Shown: positions 7,005 to 14,293 of the stretch, in pieces
Layout: every line of letters starts with the position of its first letter
Position numbering within the stretch: the first letter of the stretch is position 1
Origin: Gammaproteobacteria bacterium RIFCSPHIGHO2_12_FULL_37_34
GTDB lineage: Bacteria; Pseudomonadota; Gammaproteobacteria; DSM-16500
NCBI GenBank assembly: GCA_001801495.1
Contig: MGXW01000080.1
Coordinates: 1 to 19,269 of the forward strand
Direction: 5' to 3'
Length of the DNA stretch: 19,269 bases
Notes under the pieces: generated by a model
Told to the model about the DNA's origin: nothing
Databases searched by the model: none
Seen by the model: the letters and a program-made list of their open reading frames with translations, nothing else
Translations under genes and position numbers: made by a program

Positions 7005-10000
7005 TAATTTTCCTCAAGTAACGATATTAAATGTGTATTACCACCCACAGCGGTTGTATTCACTGAAGTAGATCGCTCGATACATAACCGCGGCAAATAA
7101 TGTGGGCCACCAGCTTTAGGCCCTGTTCCTGATAAACGCTCACCGCCAAACGGTTGTACACCAACTACTGCGCCAATCATATTTCGATTAACATACCTAT
7201 TGCCTACTGGCATACGGTCTATAATAGATTCTACCACTGAATCGATGCGACTATGAACGCCTAATGTTAATCCGTAACCGGTATCTATAATATTTTGCAT
7301 TATTTTTGTTAATTCGGTAGAACGATAACGAATCACATGTAAAATGGGGCCGAATATTTCACCTTCAAGTAGGCTTAAATGATTTATTTCAAACACGCAA
7401 GGAGCAAAATAATAACCTGGGGGTGTTTGTCGTAAGGGTACCTGGGCTAATAAAGTAGCTTGCTGGTTCATTTTAGCAAAATGGTTTTTTAACATGTGCA
7501 AAGCGTTTTCGTCAATCACTGGTCCAATATCGGTTGCGAGCAAGCGAGGATCGCCAATGGTTAATTCGGCCATATAGCCTTTGAGCATTTCTAATAAAGT
7601 TGGTGCGCAATCATCTTGTACAAATAACACCCGTAAAGCCGAACAGCGTTGCCCTGCGCTATTAAAAGCAGATTGAGCAATGTCAATTACTGTTTGTTCG
7701 GGAAGTGCAGAGGAATCGACAATCATGGCATTTTGTCCTCCAGTTTCTGCAATAAAAAGAGCGATAGGACCTAAGCGATTAGCAAGCGATCGCTCAATTA
7801 TTTTTGCAGTTGCTGTGGATCCAGTGAACATGACGCCAGCAATTCGTGGATCAGCTACCAATTTAGCGCCAATGATGCTTCCTTCACCTATTAGCAATTG
7901 TAAAACATCTTTTGGAATGCCAGCTTGATGTAAAATTTGTATCGCTTGATAAGCAATGAATGGCGTTTGTTGGGCTGGTTTAGCAATGACTACATTACCA
8001 GTGACAAGAGCCGCAACAATTTGGCCGGTAAAAATAGCTAATGGAAAATTCCAAGGACTAATACAGGCAATCACGCCACGTGGATGCAAACTGAGTGTAT
8101 TTTGTTCTCCAGTTGGACCAGGTAAGCGCATTGGTGTGAAGTCTAGTTGTGCGCGGTAAGCATAATAGCGACAATAATCGATGGTTTCACGTATTTCGGC
8201 GATACAATCTAGTATACATTTGCCTCCTTCTTCGGCAAGCAGTGTGATGAGCATGGGCATATCACACTGAAAATATTCAGCGGCTCGTTCTAATATTTTG
8301 GCGCGTTCAATAACAGGAACAGCTGCCCAGGATGTTGTTGCGTGGGTTGCAATTGTTAATGTTTTTTCAATGTCAGTTTCATTTGCATCGCTTGTTTTCC
8401 CTATACGAGACAGATCATATGGAGAGAGGATAAATTTACTATCTTTGCTAATAGGGATTTGTCCATTGATTAGTGATCCTGCTTGCCAAATTTGTTTTTG
8501 GTTTTTTTCCATTTGTTTTTTAAGTGTTTGCAATTCGTTGGCATGTGATAAGTCTAATCCTTCCGAATTAAGCCAATCCTTATAAATATATTTAGGAAGT
8601 GGAATATAAGGATGAGGTTTGCTCTCGATCGTAGCAATTCGTGCGACAGGATTAAAAACAATTTTTTCGATAGGAATAGTTTCATCAGAGAGTTGATGCA
8701 GAAAGGATGAATTTGCACCATTTTCTAAAATGCGACGTACAAGATACCCAAGTAAATCGTGATAGGTGCCAACAGGCGCATAAATTCGGCAAATTGGTTT
8801 GAAGTTGGTTTGACTTAATAATTGATCATAGAGTGGGCGGCCCATACCATGAAGACATTGAAATTCATAATTGTCTTGAGAACCTGTTATTTTTGCTATT
8901 TCAAGCACAGAAGCGATGCTATATGCATTATGTGTGCCAAATTGAGAATAAAATTGTTCTGATTGCGAAAGCAATTTTTTAGCGCAGGCAATATAAGAAA
9001 CATCAGTTGAGTTTTTTCGAGTAAAAACGGGGTAGGTATGGAATCCGTGTATTTGGGTATTTTTGATTTCTGCATCCCAGTAAGCACCTTTCACTAATCG
9101 TACGGTGATTTTTTTTGAGGCGCGTTTAGCGAGGTCTGCGAGCCAATCAATCACATAAAATGCTCGTTTTTGATAAGCTTGAATGGCTAAACCTAGCCCA
9201 TCCCAGAGAGCTAAAGCAGGATGAGTAAAAACAATTTCAAAAATATCAAGAGAAAGGTCTAATCTATCTGTTTCCTCAGCATCGATGATTAATTGGATAG
9301 AATGTTGTTTTGCTTTTTCAGCAAGAGCCAATAACAAAGGGGGAAGTTCTTTCAGTATTCTTTCTTGTTGCGTATATTCATAGCGTGGGTGTAGGGCTGA
9401 GAGCTTAACAGAAATACTGTTATTTTTTTCTACACTGTGCAGCTTATAGGTTTGACCAATTACTTCTATGGCCTTAGTGTAAGCAGCAACATAACGTTTT
9501 GCATCTTCTGCAGTACGAGCGGCTTCGCCTAGCATATCGAAGGAAAAATGATATCCTAGCTTTTCAAGTTCGGGTGCCCGTTTTAAAGCCGATTGAATGT
9601 CTTGTCCTATAATAAATTCTTCACCAATCATTTTCATGACTTGTAAGATAAGTGGTCTTACCATGACTACCCCAATCCGGCTGGTGGCACGCTTTAACGA
9701 ATCCAGCCATTTTTTTTGCTCGTTTAATTGTGGTTTATATATTTTTCCAGAGAGTAAAAGCGACCAGGTGGCAACGTTTGCAAATAGCGAAGAAGTTCTA
9801 CCAAGCTGATTCTTCCAATGAATGGTTGCGATTTTATCGGCGATGAATTTATTTTGCGTAGCTGTATCAGGTATACGAAGCAAGGCTTCCGCTAAACACA
9901 TTAAGGCAATTCCTTCATCAGTAGAGAGATCGTATTGCAAGAGCAAGGTGTTCAATTTGCTAATTTTTTTATTTTTTCTAGCGCCAATGAGCAATTCTTT

Positions 10001-10144
10001 GGCTATAATTTCTATTTGGGCTAATGTAGCTTCAGGTAATTTAGCTTGCTGAATGAGGTGCTGGATACATGTAGTTTCATCCATTCGGTAAGCATTTGTG
10101 ATAATATCTCGCAAAGGATGAGATGGGCGAATCGTGGTTAGCAT
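7004..10144 (-). CDS. putA: Bifunctional proline dehydrogenase / delta-1-pyrroline-5-carboxylate dehydrogenase PutA (type A)
   Basis: PutA oxidises proline to glutamate in two steps, using FAD then NAD+. The protein has 1046 residues. After an alpha-helical arm (about 1-110), the FAD barrel carries VRLVKGAYWDAEIKN (348-362), FQCLHGMGRPLYDQL and IYAPVGTYHDLLGYLVRRILENG (454-476). The aldehyde dehydrogenase half has PWNFPLAIFTGQ (697-708), FTGSTATAK, the general base in AETGGQN (E800) and the nucleophile in SAGQRCSALRV (C834). It ends with VQPFGGERLSGTGPKAGGP. Unlike the 1320-residue E. coli protein it lacks the N-terminal ribbon-helix-helix repressor domain and the C-terminal domain, as in shorter type A PutAs. 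AAGGGA lies 7 bases before ATG. The operon continues with the antiporter. Confidence 0.96.
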   Translation of the reverse strand: MLTTIRPSHPLRDIITNAYRMDETTCIQHLIQQAKLPEATLAQIEIIAKELLIGARKNKKISKLNTLLLQYDLSTDEGIALMCLAEALLRIPDTATQNKFIADKIATIHWKNQLGRTSSLFANVATWSLLLSGKIYKPQLNEQKKWLDSLKRATSRIGVVMVRPLILQVMKMIGEEFIIGQDIQSALKRAPELEKLGYHFSFDMLGEAARTAEDAKRYVAAYTKAIEVIGQTYKLHSVEKNNSISVKLSALHPRYEYTQQERILKELPPLLLALAEKAKQHSIQLIIDAEETDRLDLSLDIFEIVFTHPALALWDGLGLAIQAYQKRAFYVIDWLADLAKRASKKITVRLVKGAYWDAEIKNTQIHGFHTYPVFTRKNSTDVSYIACAKKLLSQSEQFYSQFGTHNAYSIASVLEIAKITGSQDNYEFQCLHGMGRPLYDQLLSQTNFKPICRIYAPVGTYHDLLGYLVRRILENGANSSFLHQLSDETIPIEKIVFNPVARIATIESKPHPYIPLPKYIYKDWLNSEGLDLSHANELQTLKKQMEKNQKQIWQAGSLINGQIPISKDSKFILSPYDLSRIGKTSDANETDIEKTLTIATHATTSWAAVPVIERAKILERAAEYFQCDMPMLITLLAEEGGKCILDCIAEIRETIDYCRYYAYRAQLDFTPMRLPGPTGEQNTLSLHPRGVIACISPWNFPLAIFTGQIVAALVTGNVVIAKPAQQTPFIAYQAIQILHQAGIPKDVLQLLIGEGSIIGAKLVADPRIAGVMFTGSTATAKIIERSLANRLGPIALFIAETGGQNAMIVDSSALPEQTVIDIAQSAFNSAGQRCSALRVLFVQDDCAPTLLEMLKGYMAELTIGDPRLLATDIGPVIDENALHMLKNHFAKMNQQATLLAQVPLRQTPPGYYFAPCVFEINHLSLLEGEIFGPILHVIRYRSTELTKIMQNIIDTGYGLTLGVHSRIDSVVESIIDRMPVGNRYVNRNMIGAVVGVQPFGGERLSGTGPKAGGPHYLPRLCIERSTSVNTTAVGGNTHLISLLEEN

Positions 10145-10179
10145 AGTTTTCCCTTAAAAAATCAATTGGATTAAGTTCA

Positions 10180-10197
10180 CAATATATCAAAATATTG
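10180..10197. promoter_or_regulatory. Inverted repeat in the putA-rnt divergent gap
   Basis: CAATAT-N6-ATATTG is a perfect 6-bp-arm dyad in the 65-bp gap between the two start codons. Because this PutA cannot repress itself, a separate regulator could bind here. AT-rich dyads arise easily by chance, so confidence is low. Confidence 0.3.
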
Positions 10198-10209
10198 AAA
10201 CGAGAAAAA

Positions 10210-10815
10210 ATGAATCGACAACCTTCAACAAATTTATCACGTCGTTTTCGCGGATTATTACCTATTGTGGTCGATGTGGAAACCTCGGGGTTAAACTCAG
10301 ATACCGACGCGCTTCTTGAGATAGCTGCTGTGACGCTTGCTATTGATCAAGAAGGTAAACTGTGTCGCAATCAAACGTATGCCTATCATGTGGAACCTTT
10401 TTTTGGCGCTCGTTTGGAAAAAGAATCATTAGAAATTACTGGCATTGATCCATCTCATCCTTTTCGTTTTGCTATTCCAGAAGCGCAAGCTTTGCAGCGC
10501 ATTTTTACGATAGTAAGAATGGAGCTAGAGATAACGGCGTGTTACCGTGCAGTATTAGTTGGACATAATGCTTGGTTTGATTTGAATTTTATTTTAGCAG
10601 TAGCAAAAAGATCCCAACTTCGTTCTCTTCCTTTTCATACGTTTACTACCTTAGATACTGCTTCATTAGCGGCAGTTGCTTTGGGGGAAACGGTTTTAGC
10701 TCGTGCAGCACGACGTGCGCGCATTCCCTTTGATATAGAAAAAGCACATTCCGCTATTTATGATGCTGAGCGCACAGCAGAGCTTTTTTGTTATTTAGCG
10801 AATCGGTTTAGGTAA
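10210..10815 (+). CDS. rnt: Ribonuclease T
   Basis: RNase T is a dimeric DEDDh 3'-5' exoribonuclease that trims tRNA, 5S and 23S rRNA 3' ends and turns over the tRNA CCA end. The protein has 201 residues from the ATG at 10210, which follows CGAG and aligns with the E. coli start; a TTG at 10195 is a poorer choice. Catalytic residues are D22 and E24 in VVDVETSG, D124 in HNAWFD, and H180 and D185 in AHSAIYDAERT. Each is one residue before the E. coli number. Other RNase T landmarks are TDALLEIAAVTL, GIDPSHPFR and the late LFCYLANRF. It diverges from putA and precedes the toxin-antitoxin pair. Confidence 0.95.
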   Translation: MNRQPSTNLSRRFRGLLPIVVDVETSGLNSDTDALLEIAAVTLAIDQEGKLCRNQTYAYHVEPFFGARLEKESLEITGIDPSHPFRFAIPEAQALQRIFTIVRMELEITACYRAVLVGHNAWFDLNFILAVAKRSQLRSLPFHTFTTLDTASLAAVALGETVLARAARRARIPFDIEKAHSAIYDAERTAELFCYLANRFR

Positions 10816-10832
10816 ATTCGCTCCGAGGTTCC

Positions 10833-10861
10833 TTGACAAACAGTACGCTATCACGTACGCT
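10833..10861 (+). promoter_or_regulatory. Promoter and repeat operator of the toxin-antitoxin operon
   Basis: A perfect -35 TTGACA (10833-10838) is followed after 17 bp by TACGCT (10856-10861) as a partial -10. Between and over them lies a direct repeat GTACGCT (10843-10849 and 10855-10861), 12 bp apart. Overlap of repeats with the promoter fits autorepression by a YefM-YoeB complex. Confidence 0.55.
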
Positions 10862-10887
10862 TTATTTAACATAAAGGATCTTAAGAT

Positions 10888-11130
10888 ATGGCTACTTATA
10901 CTGCTACTAAAGCTAGAGCAAACTTGTATCGATTAATTGATCAAGTTTCTCACTCACACAAGCCCATTCATATTACTAGCAAAAAATCTAACGCTGTTTT
11001 GGTATCTGAAGAAGATTGGTCTGCTCTACAAGAAACGTTGTATTTATTGTCTATTCCTAATATGGGCACATCCATCAGAAAGGGATTGAAAATACCATTA
11101 AATAAATGTGATGAGAACCTTGACTGGTGA
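10888..11130 (+). CDS. YefM-family antitoxin
   Basis: This is a Phd/YefM-type antitoxin. It should bind and neutralise the adjacent YoeB-like toxin and, with it, repress the operon. The protein has 80 residues. The DNA-binding N-terminal fold has the signature MATYTATKARANLYRLIDQV (1-20), then KPIHITSKKSNAVLVSEEDWSALQETLYLLS. The polar C-terminal part (about 56-80, ending NLDW) is the toxin-wrapping segment. AAAGGA lies about 9 bases before ATG. It overlaps the toxin start by four bases (GTGA), so antitoxin translation comes first. It is probably a mobile accessory module inserted after rnt. Confidence 0.92.
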   Translation: MATYTATKARANLYRLIDQVSHSHKPIHITSKKSNAVLVSEEDWSALQETLYLLSIPNMGTSIRKGLKIPLNKCDENLDW

Positions 11131-11390
11131 CATGGAAAATTATTTTTACCAAACAAGCTCAAAAAGATGCAAAACGGTTAGCATCAGCAGGCTTTAAGCC
11201 AAAAGCTGAAGCCTTATTAAGTTTATTGAAATCAAATCCCTTTAAAAATCTACCACCCTATGAAAAATTGATTGGAGATTTAACTGGTGCTTATTCACGA
11301 CGAATCAATATTCAACATAGACTTGTTTATCAAATTTATTTAAAAGAAAAGACCATTAAAATTATTCGCATGTGGACTCATTATGAATAA
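11127..11390 (+). CDS. YoeB/Txe-family toxin, ribosome-dependent mRNA interferase
   Basis: YoeB-type toxins enter the ribosomal A site and cut mRNA, stopping translation. The protein has 87 residues. The catalytic residues are all present: E46 (PPYEKL), R65 (NIQHRLVY), and the terminal H85-Y86 (RMWTHYE). E46 and R65 match the E. coli YoeB numbers exactly. SRRINIQHRLVYQI is the typical RelE-fold strand signature. Translation starts at GTG, overlapping the antitoxin stop; an ATG 5 bases later is in another frame. There is no frameshift or early stop, so the module looks intact. A strong terminator follows about 40 bp after the stop. Confidence 0.92.
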   Translation: MTWKIIFTKQAQKDAKRLASAGFKPKAEALLSLLKSNPFKNLPPYEKLIGDLTGAYSRRINIQHRLVYQIYLKEKTIKIIRMWTHYE

Positions 11391-11429
11391 AGCATGCATT
11401 TTCTGTTTGGTTTATTTCATTGGATACAA

Positions 11430-11458
11430 AAAAAAGCCCGCAAGAAGCGGGCTTTTTT
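11430..11458. terminator. Bidirectional intrinsic terminator
   Basis: GCCCGC-AAGAA-GCGGGC (11436-11452) is a perfect 6-bp GC-rich stem with a 5-base loop. It has an A-tract of eight on one side and a T-tract of six on the other. It can end both the toxin-antitoxin transcript (+) and the porin transcript (-). Confidence 0.9.
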
Positions 11459-11471
11459 AATATATTGAAAA

Positions 11472-12872
11472 TTAACCGAATTTGACCGCAGCTCGTAAAG
11501 AAACGAGATTAGTGACATTACCTGTGCCGCCACTACGACGACTAAAGGCATTGTCATTATCCCATTCTACACCGAGATTGGTTGTACCCATGCTTTGGCT
11601 TTTCCACATATCAATGTTGTATCCAGCCAACCAACGGCTTTGCGGCAGGTTTAAGCCAGCAGCTTCTCCGCTTGATTGATAACCAACATAGATATTTTGG
11701 TTTTTATTCCACACATCAAAGCCATAACCAGCTTGGAGACCCCATGCCCATGGTCTTGCGCCATTTACACCTGCAGCAGGTGTAGTAGCGGTTCCTGAAC
11801 CAACAGCAGCAGAGCCTGCAGCAAGGCTATTATTACCACGGCTTGGCATATCGCTAGCGTTAAAATTGGATGATGTTCCTGTCCAACGAGCGCCAATGGT
11901 GAATGGCCCACTATTCACATCCGCGTATAATGCGTAACCACCAACACGACTGTTATAGTTAGAGCCTGTAAAATTGACTACGCTGTAAGCAATATCGTTA
12001 GCGCCAATGATGTTATAAAGATAAGCTGCTCCAAGATCGAATCCAAGCTGATCATTTACCATATCATAGCCTAAGGCAGCGCCAACATTGGTAGGTCTAC
12101 TACTTTGTGTAACTTTATTTATAGGATCGTTAAATGCATAGAGTGATCCGTGAAATCCGCTATATAAAAATCCAAGTTTGACTGAAGTCGCTAATACTTC
12201 TGACATGACTTGAGTCATGCTAGCAGTAATAGGATGTATATCATAACGACCAAAATCTTGGAATTGCTTACCAACTTGTATGAAGACAGGTGTCACATCA
12301 AAATTAGAGAATGTGGCAAATGCTTGTTCAAGTTGAACAACATTATTAGCAGTACCGTTAATGTTATTAACATAAGCAGCGCTATATTCAGCAGACCCAA
12401 AATTATTAAATAAAGAAGGGTTAGCATTGGTTGTTGGATTACTAAAGCTAAGACTTGCAAATGCTTTAGTCCAATCATTGACCCTTGCTCCCACGTTTAA
12501 ATATGCATCATTAATGGAAATGAGTTGATAATTTTCACCCATAATGTTTGCATTGCGATTACCCCAATGGAGATCAGCATTGAGACCACCACTGACCAGA
12601 ATGCGGTTAAACCAACCTGGATTACATGGATTGGGTAAAGAACGACCCATATTTTGTGTCATCTCTACCATAGTCATAGCTGATGCAGGAATGGTGCAGA
12701 CTTCTGGAGCAGGTTGCATATTACCCATATCCTTATAGTCTTTATAATCCCTTTGGGCCATTTGTTGTTTCATCATCTTATGATGATGTTTTTTCTTGGT
12801 ATGTGTTGCAAAAGCTGGGCAACTTATCAAACCAAGAATGCTCATTGATGCAACAACGAGTTTTAATTTCAT
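11472..12872 (-). CDS. Outer-membrane beta-barrel porin, LbtU-like
   Basis: The protein has 466 residues from the ATG at 12872, chosen because AAGGAG lies 11 bases upstream and a clear signal peptide begins there. The frame stays open 17 codons further. The signal sequence MKLKLVVASMSILGLISCPAFA is followed by a basic/His/Met stretch (TKKKHHHKMMKQQM) and a linker with two cysteines. From about residue 88 (WFNRILVSGGLNADLHWGN) onward it has alternating amphipathic strands typical of a porin, ending VSLRAAVKFG, so Phe is penultimate rather than terminal. An Ala/Gly/Ser/Thr-rich stretch about residues 352-376 looks like a surface loop. Order and length recall Legionella LbtU siderophore porins, but that match is from memory; other Legionellales porins are possible. 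Confidence 0.72.
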   Translation of the reverse strand: MKLKLVVASMSILGLISCPAFATHTKKKHHHKMMKQQMAQRDYKDYKDMGNMQPAPEVCTIPASAMTMVEMTQNMGRSLPNPCNPGWFNRILVSGGLNADLHWGNRNANIMGENYQLISINDAYLNVGARVNDWTKAFASLSFSNPTTNANPSLFNNFGSAEYSAAYVNNINGTANNVVQLEQAFATFSNFDVTPVFIQVGKQFQDFGRYDIHPITASMTQVMSEVLATSVKLGFLYSGFHGSLYAFNDPINKVTQSSRPTNVGAALGYDMVNDQLGFDLGAAYLYNIIGANDIAYSVVNFTGSNYNSRVGGYALYADVNSGPFTIGARWTGTSSNFNASDMPSRGNNSLAAGSAAVGSGTATTPAAGVNGARPWAWGLQAGYGFDVWNKNQNIYVGYQSSGEAAGLNLPQSRWLAGYNIDMWKSQSMGTTNLGVEWDNDNAFSRRSGGTGNVTNLVSLRAAVKFG

Positions 12873-12934
12873 AGTTGAAGTATCTCCTTGAAATATTATC
12901 CGGACGAATTTAAGGTAACTCATAATTGTTTAAT

Positions 12935-12996
12935 ATTGCAAGCAAATTTTCATCCAAACACGCTAAAGCTGCGCATTTTAGTTTAATTGCAAGCAA
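12935..12996. repeat. Two ATTGCAAGCAA direct repeats upstream of the porin gene
   Basis: Copies lie at 12935-12945 and 12986-12996, 51 bp apart (about five helical turns). Each is a TTGC-N2-GCAA dyad, with shared flanks (GTTTAA before, TTTT after). They lie 60-130 bp upstream of the porin start and could be operator sites. In the rest of the gene-poor stretch 12873-13175 I see only AT-rich sequence and the hairpin near ahpC. Confidence 0.5.
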
Positions 12997-13121
12997 TTTT
13001 TATTCACATCATGAAAAAATGTATAATATAAAACAACCGAATATTTTATATAACATTTTTCATGCGGAGAGATTTTATAACAGAGATAAACAAAAAGTTA
13101 AAGGGGTTTTAAAAGAAATTT

Positions 13122-13157
13122 TATCGCAAGCGCGAATTTATTTCGCGCGTAGCGATA
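13122..13157 (-). terminator. Large GC-rich hairpin downstream of the peroxiredoxin gene
   Basis: TATCGC and GCGATA form an outer 6-bp stem, and GCGCGAA with TTCGCGC an inner 7-bp stem around a TTTAT loop, with an AA/GTA internal bulge. It lies about 19 bp after the ahpC stop and is followed on the minus strand by an A/T-rich but not pure-T tract. It may end or stabilise the ahpC transcript. Confidence 0.5.
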
Positions 13158-13175
13158 TCAATATTTTTAGAATAG

Positions 13176-13781
13176 TTATAACTGACCAGCTTCATTCGAA
13201 AGAAATTGTGCAACACCTTCAGTGGTTGGTTTAATACCCATTTTTCCTTTGGTCCAGCCAGCAGGGCATACTTCACCGTTTTTTTCATGAAATTCTAATG
13301 CATCCACTAATCGTAATAATTCATCAACATTGCGACCCAATGGCAAATCATTGACGATTTGTGATCGTACTATGCCTTGTTTATCGATTAAGAATGCACC
13401 ACGTAGTGCGATATGCGCGGTGGGGTGTTCAACGCCGTAAGTTTGACATATATGATGATTAACATCTGCAATAAGTGGGTAATGAATTTGCCCAATACCA
13501 CCATTGGTAACAGCAGTATGGCGCCAAGCGCTGTGAGTAAATTGCGAATCAATGGATACACCCAGGATTAAAGTGTTGCGTTTTTCAAATTCTTTTATGC
13601 GATTATCAATAGCAATTAATTCTGATGGGCAGACGAAGGTAAAATCTAATGGATAGAAAAAAATAATACTATATTTATTGGTAATGGCTTTATGTAAATT
13701 AAAATGATTATTAATTTCACCATTTGCCATTACTGCTGCTGCAGTAAAATCAGGAGCTTTTGTGCCGACTAATGTTGTCAT
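13176..13781 (-). CDS. ahpC: Typical 2-Cys peroxiredoxin, AhpC type
   Basis: The enzyme reduces hydrogen peroxide and organic peroxides in the cytoplasm. The protein has 201 residues. The peroxidatic cysteine C51 is in DFTFVCPSEL and the resolving cysteine C172 in GEVCPAGW, with LRGAFLIDKQGIVR and NDLPLGRNVDE in the usual places. GGIG (about 94-97) resembles the GGLG of over-oxidation-sensitive peroxiredoxins, but no C-terminal YF motif is seen. It is closer to the Prx1/AhpC subfamily than to E. coli AhpC. AGAGGA lies 8 bases before ATG. No ahpF or ahpD is adjacent, so thioredoxin is the likely reductant. Confidence 0.94.
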   Translation of the reverse strand: MTTLVGTKAPDFTAAAVMANGEINNHFNLHKAITNKYSIIFFYPLDFTFVCPSELIAIDNRIKEFEKRNTLILGVSIDSQFTHSAWRHTAVTNGGIGQIHYPLIADVNHHICQTYGVEHPTAHIALRGAFLIDKQGIVRSQIVNDLPLGRNVDELLRLVDALEFHEKNGEVCPAGWTKGKMGIKPTTEGVAQFLSNEAGQL

Positions 13782-13826
13782 AATTCATTCCTCTTGTTTT
13801 CAATGAAAGTGCTTAAAAAGCCGTCT

Positions 13827-13832
13827 ATTATA
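13827..13832 (-). promoter_or_regulatory. -10 element of ahpC
   Basis: A perfect TATAAT on the minus strand predicts a leader of about 39 bases. No clear -35 hexamer or OxyR-type repeat is visible in the 128-bp divergent gap. Confidence 0.4.
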
Positions 13833-13909
13833 TCTTATATTTTTATAAAATGTGTAATAATGATGATAATTCAGGAATTCTCACTTAAATAGCTAGAGAG
13901 GTTATATCG

Positions 13910-14275
13910 ATGATGTTCGGATTAATTTTATTAGGGGTGATGCTAAATGCAGGTGCCCAGCTTATGCTAAAAGCAGGCATGACTCAAATTGGACATTTTG
14001 ATTTTAGTTTGGCAAGTGCTATTCCAGTTAGTTTTAAAGTCATGAGTAACCCGCCGATTATGATCGGTTTGATGATGTATGTGATGAGCGTTGGTGTGTG
14101 GTTATTGGTTTTGTCTCGTGTACAGGTTAGTTTTGCTTACCCTATGCTTAGCATTGGTTATATAGTCAATGCCTTAGCGGCTTATTATTTATTTGGGGAA
14201 CCGCTTACCTCACTGCGTATTTTAGGAATTTTTATTATCATTGCTGGTGTGTATTTAGTTGCTCAAAGTAGCTAA
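13910..14275 (+). CDS. arnE: ArnE-like small multidrug-resistance-type membrane protein
   Basis: The protein has 121 residues (a second ATG follows directly at 13913), with four hydrophobic segments and the small EmrE-like fold. The stretch VWLLVLSRVQVSFAYPMLSI with LFGEPLTSLRILGIFIIIAGVYLV closely follows E. coli ArnE (WLLVLQNVPVGIAYPMLSL ... AFIIGGIVIL). In the Ara4N pathway ArnE with ArnF flips undecaprenyl-phosphate-aminoarabinose across the inner membrane. No ArnF partner is adjacent, so it may be a homodimer or act on another lipid-linked sugar. AGAGAGG lies about 10 bases before ATG. It is the first gene of a three-gene run with ArnB and ArnA-like genes, 18 bp before the next. The subfamily call leans on that context. 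Confidence 0.78.
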   Translation: MMFGLILLGVMLNAGAQLMLKAGMTQIGHFDFSLASAIPVSFKVMSNPPIMIGLMMYVMSVGVWLLVLSRVQVSFAYPMLSIGYIVNALAAYYLFGEPLTSLRILGIFIIIAGVYLVAQSS

Positions 14276-14293
14276 TTATAAAAGGTATAGCCT

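Noticed and set aside
7680..10052. Several plus-strand open frames of 67-95 codons inside putA
   Set aside because: They are antisense shadows of the strongly conserved putA coding frame and have no ribosome-binding sites or family motifs.
12873..12925. Fur box for the LbtU-like porin
   Set aside because: GATAAT occurs once, but the palindromic 19-bp arrangement is not present.
12926..13234. Open frame of 102 codons on the plus strand between the porin and ahpC genes
   Set aside because: It starts with TTG, runs through the ahpC hairpin and into the ahpC 3' end, has low-complexity AT-driven composition and no recognisable motif.
13782..13909. OxyR site or PmrA box in the ahpC-arn divergent gap
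   Set aside because: I looked for the spaced ATAG/CTAT pattern and paired CTTAA repeats; only single, isolated half-matches are present.
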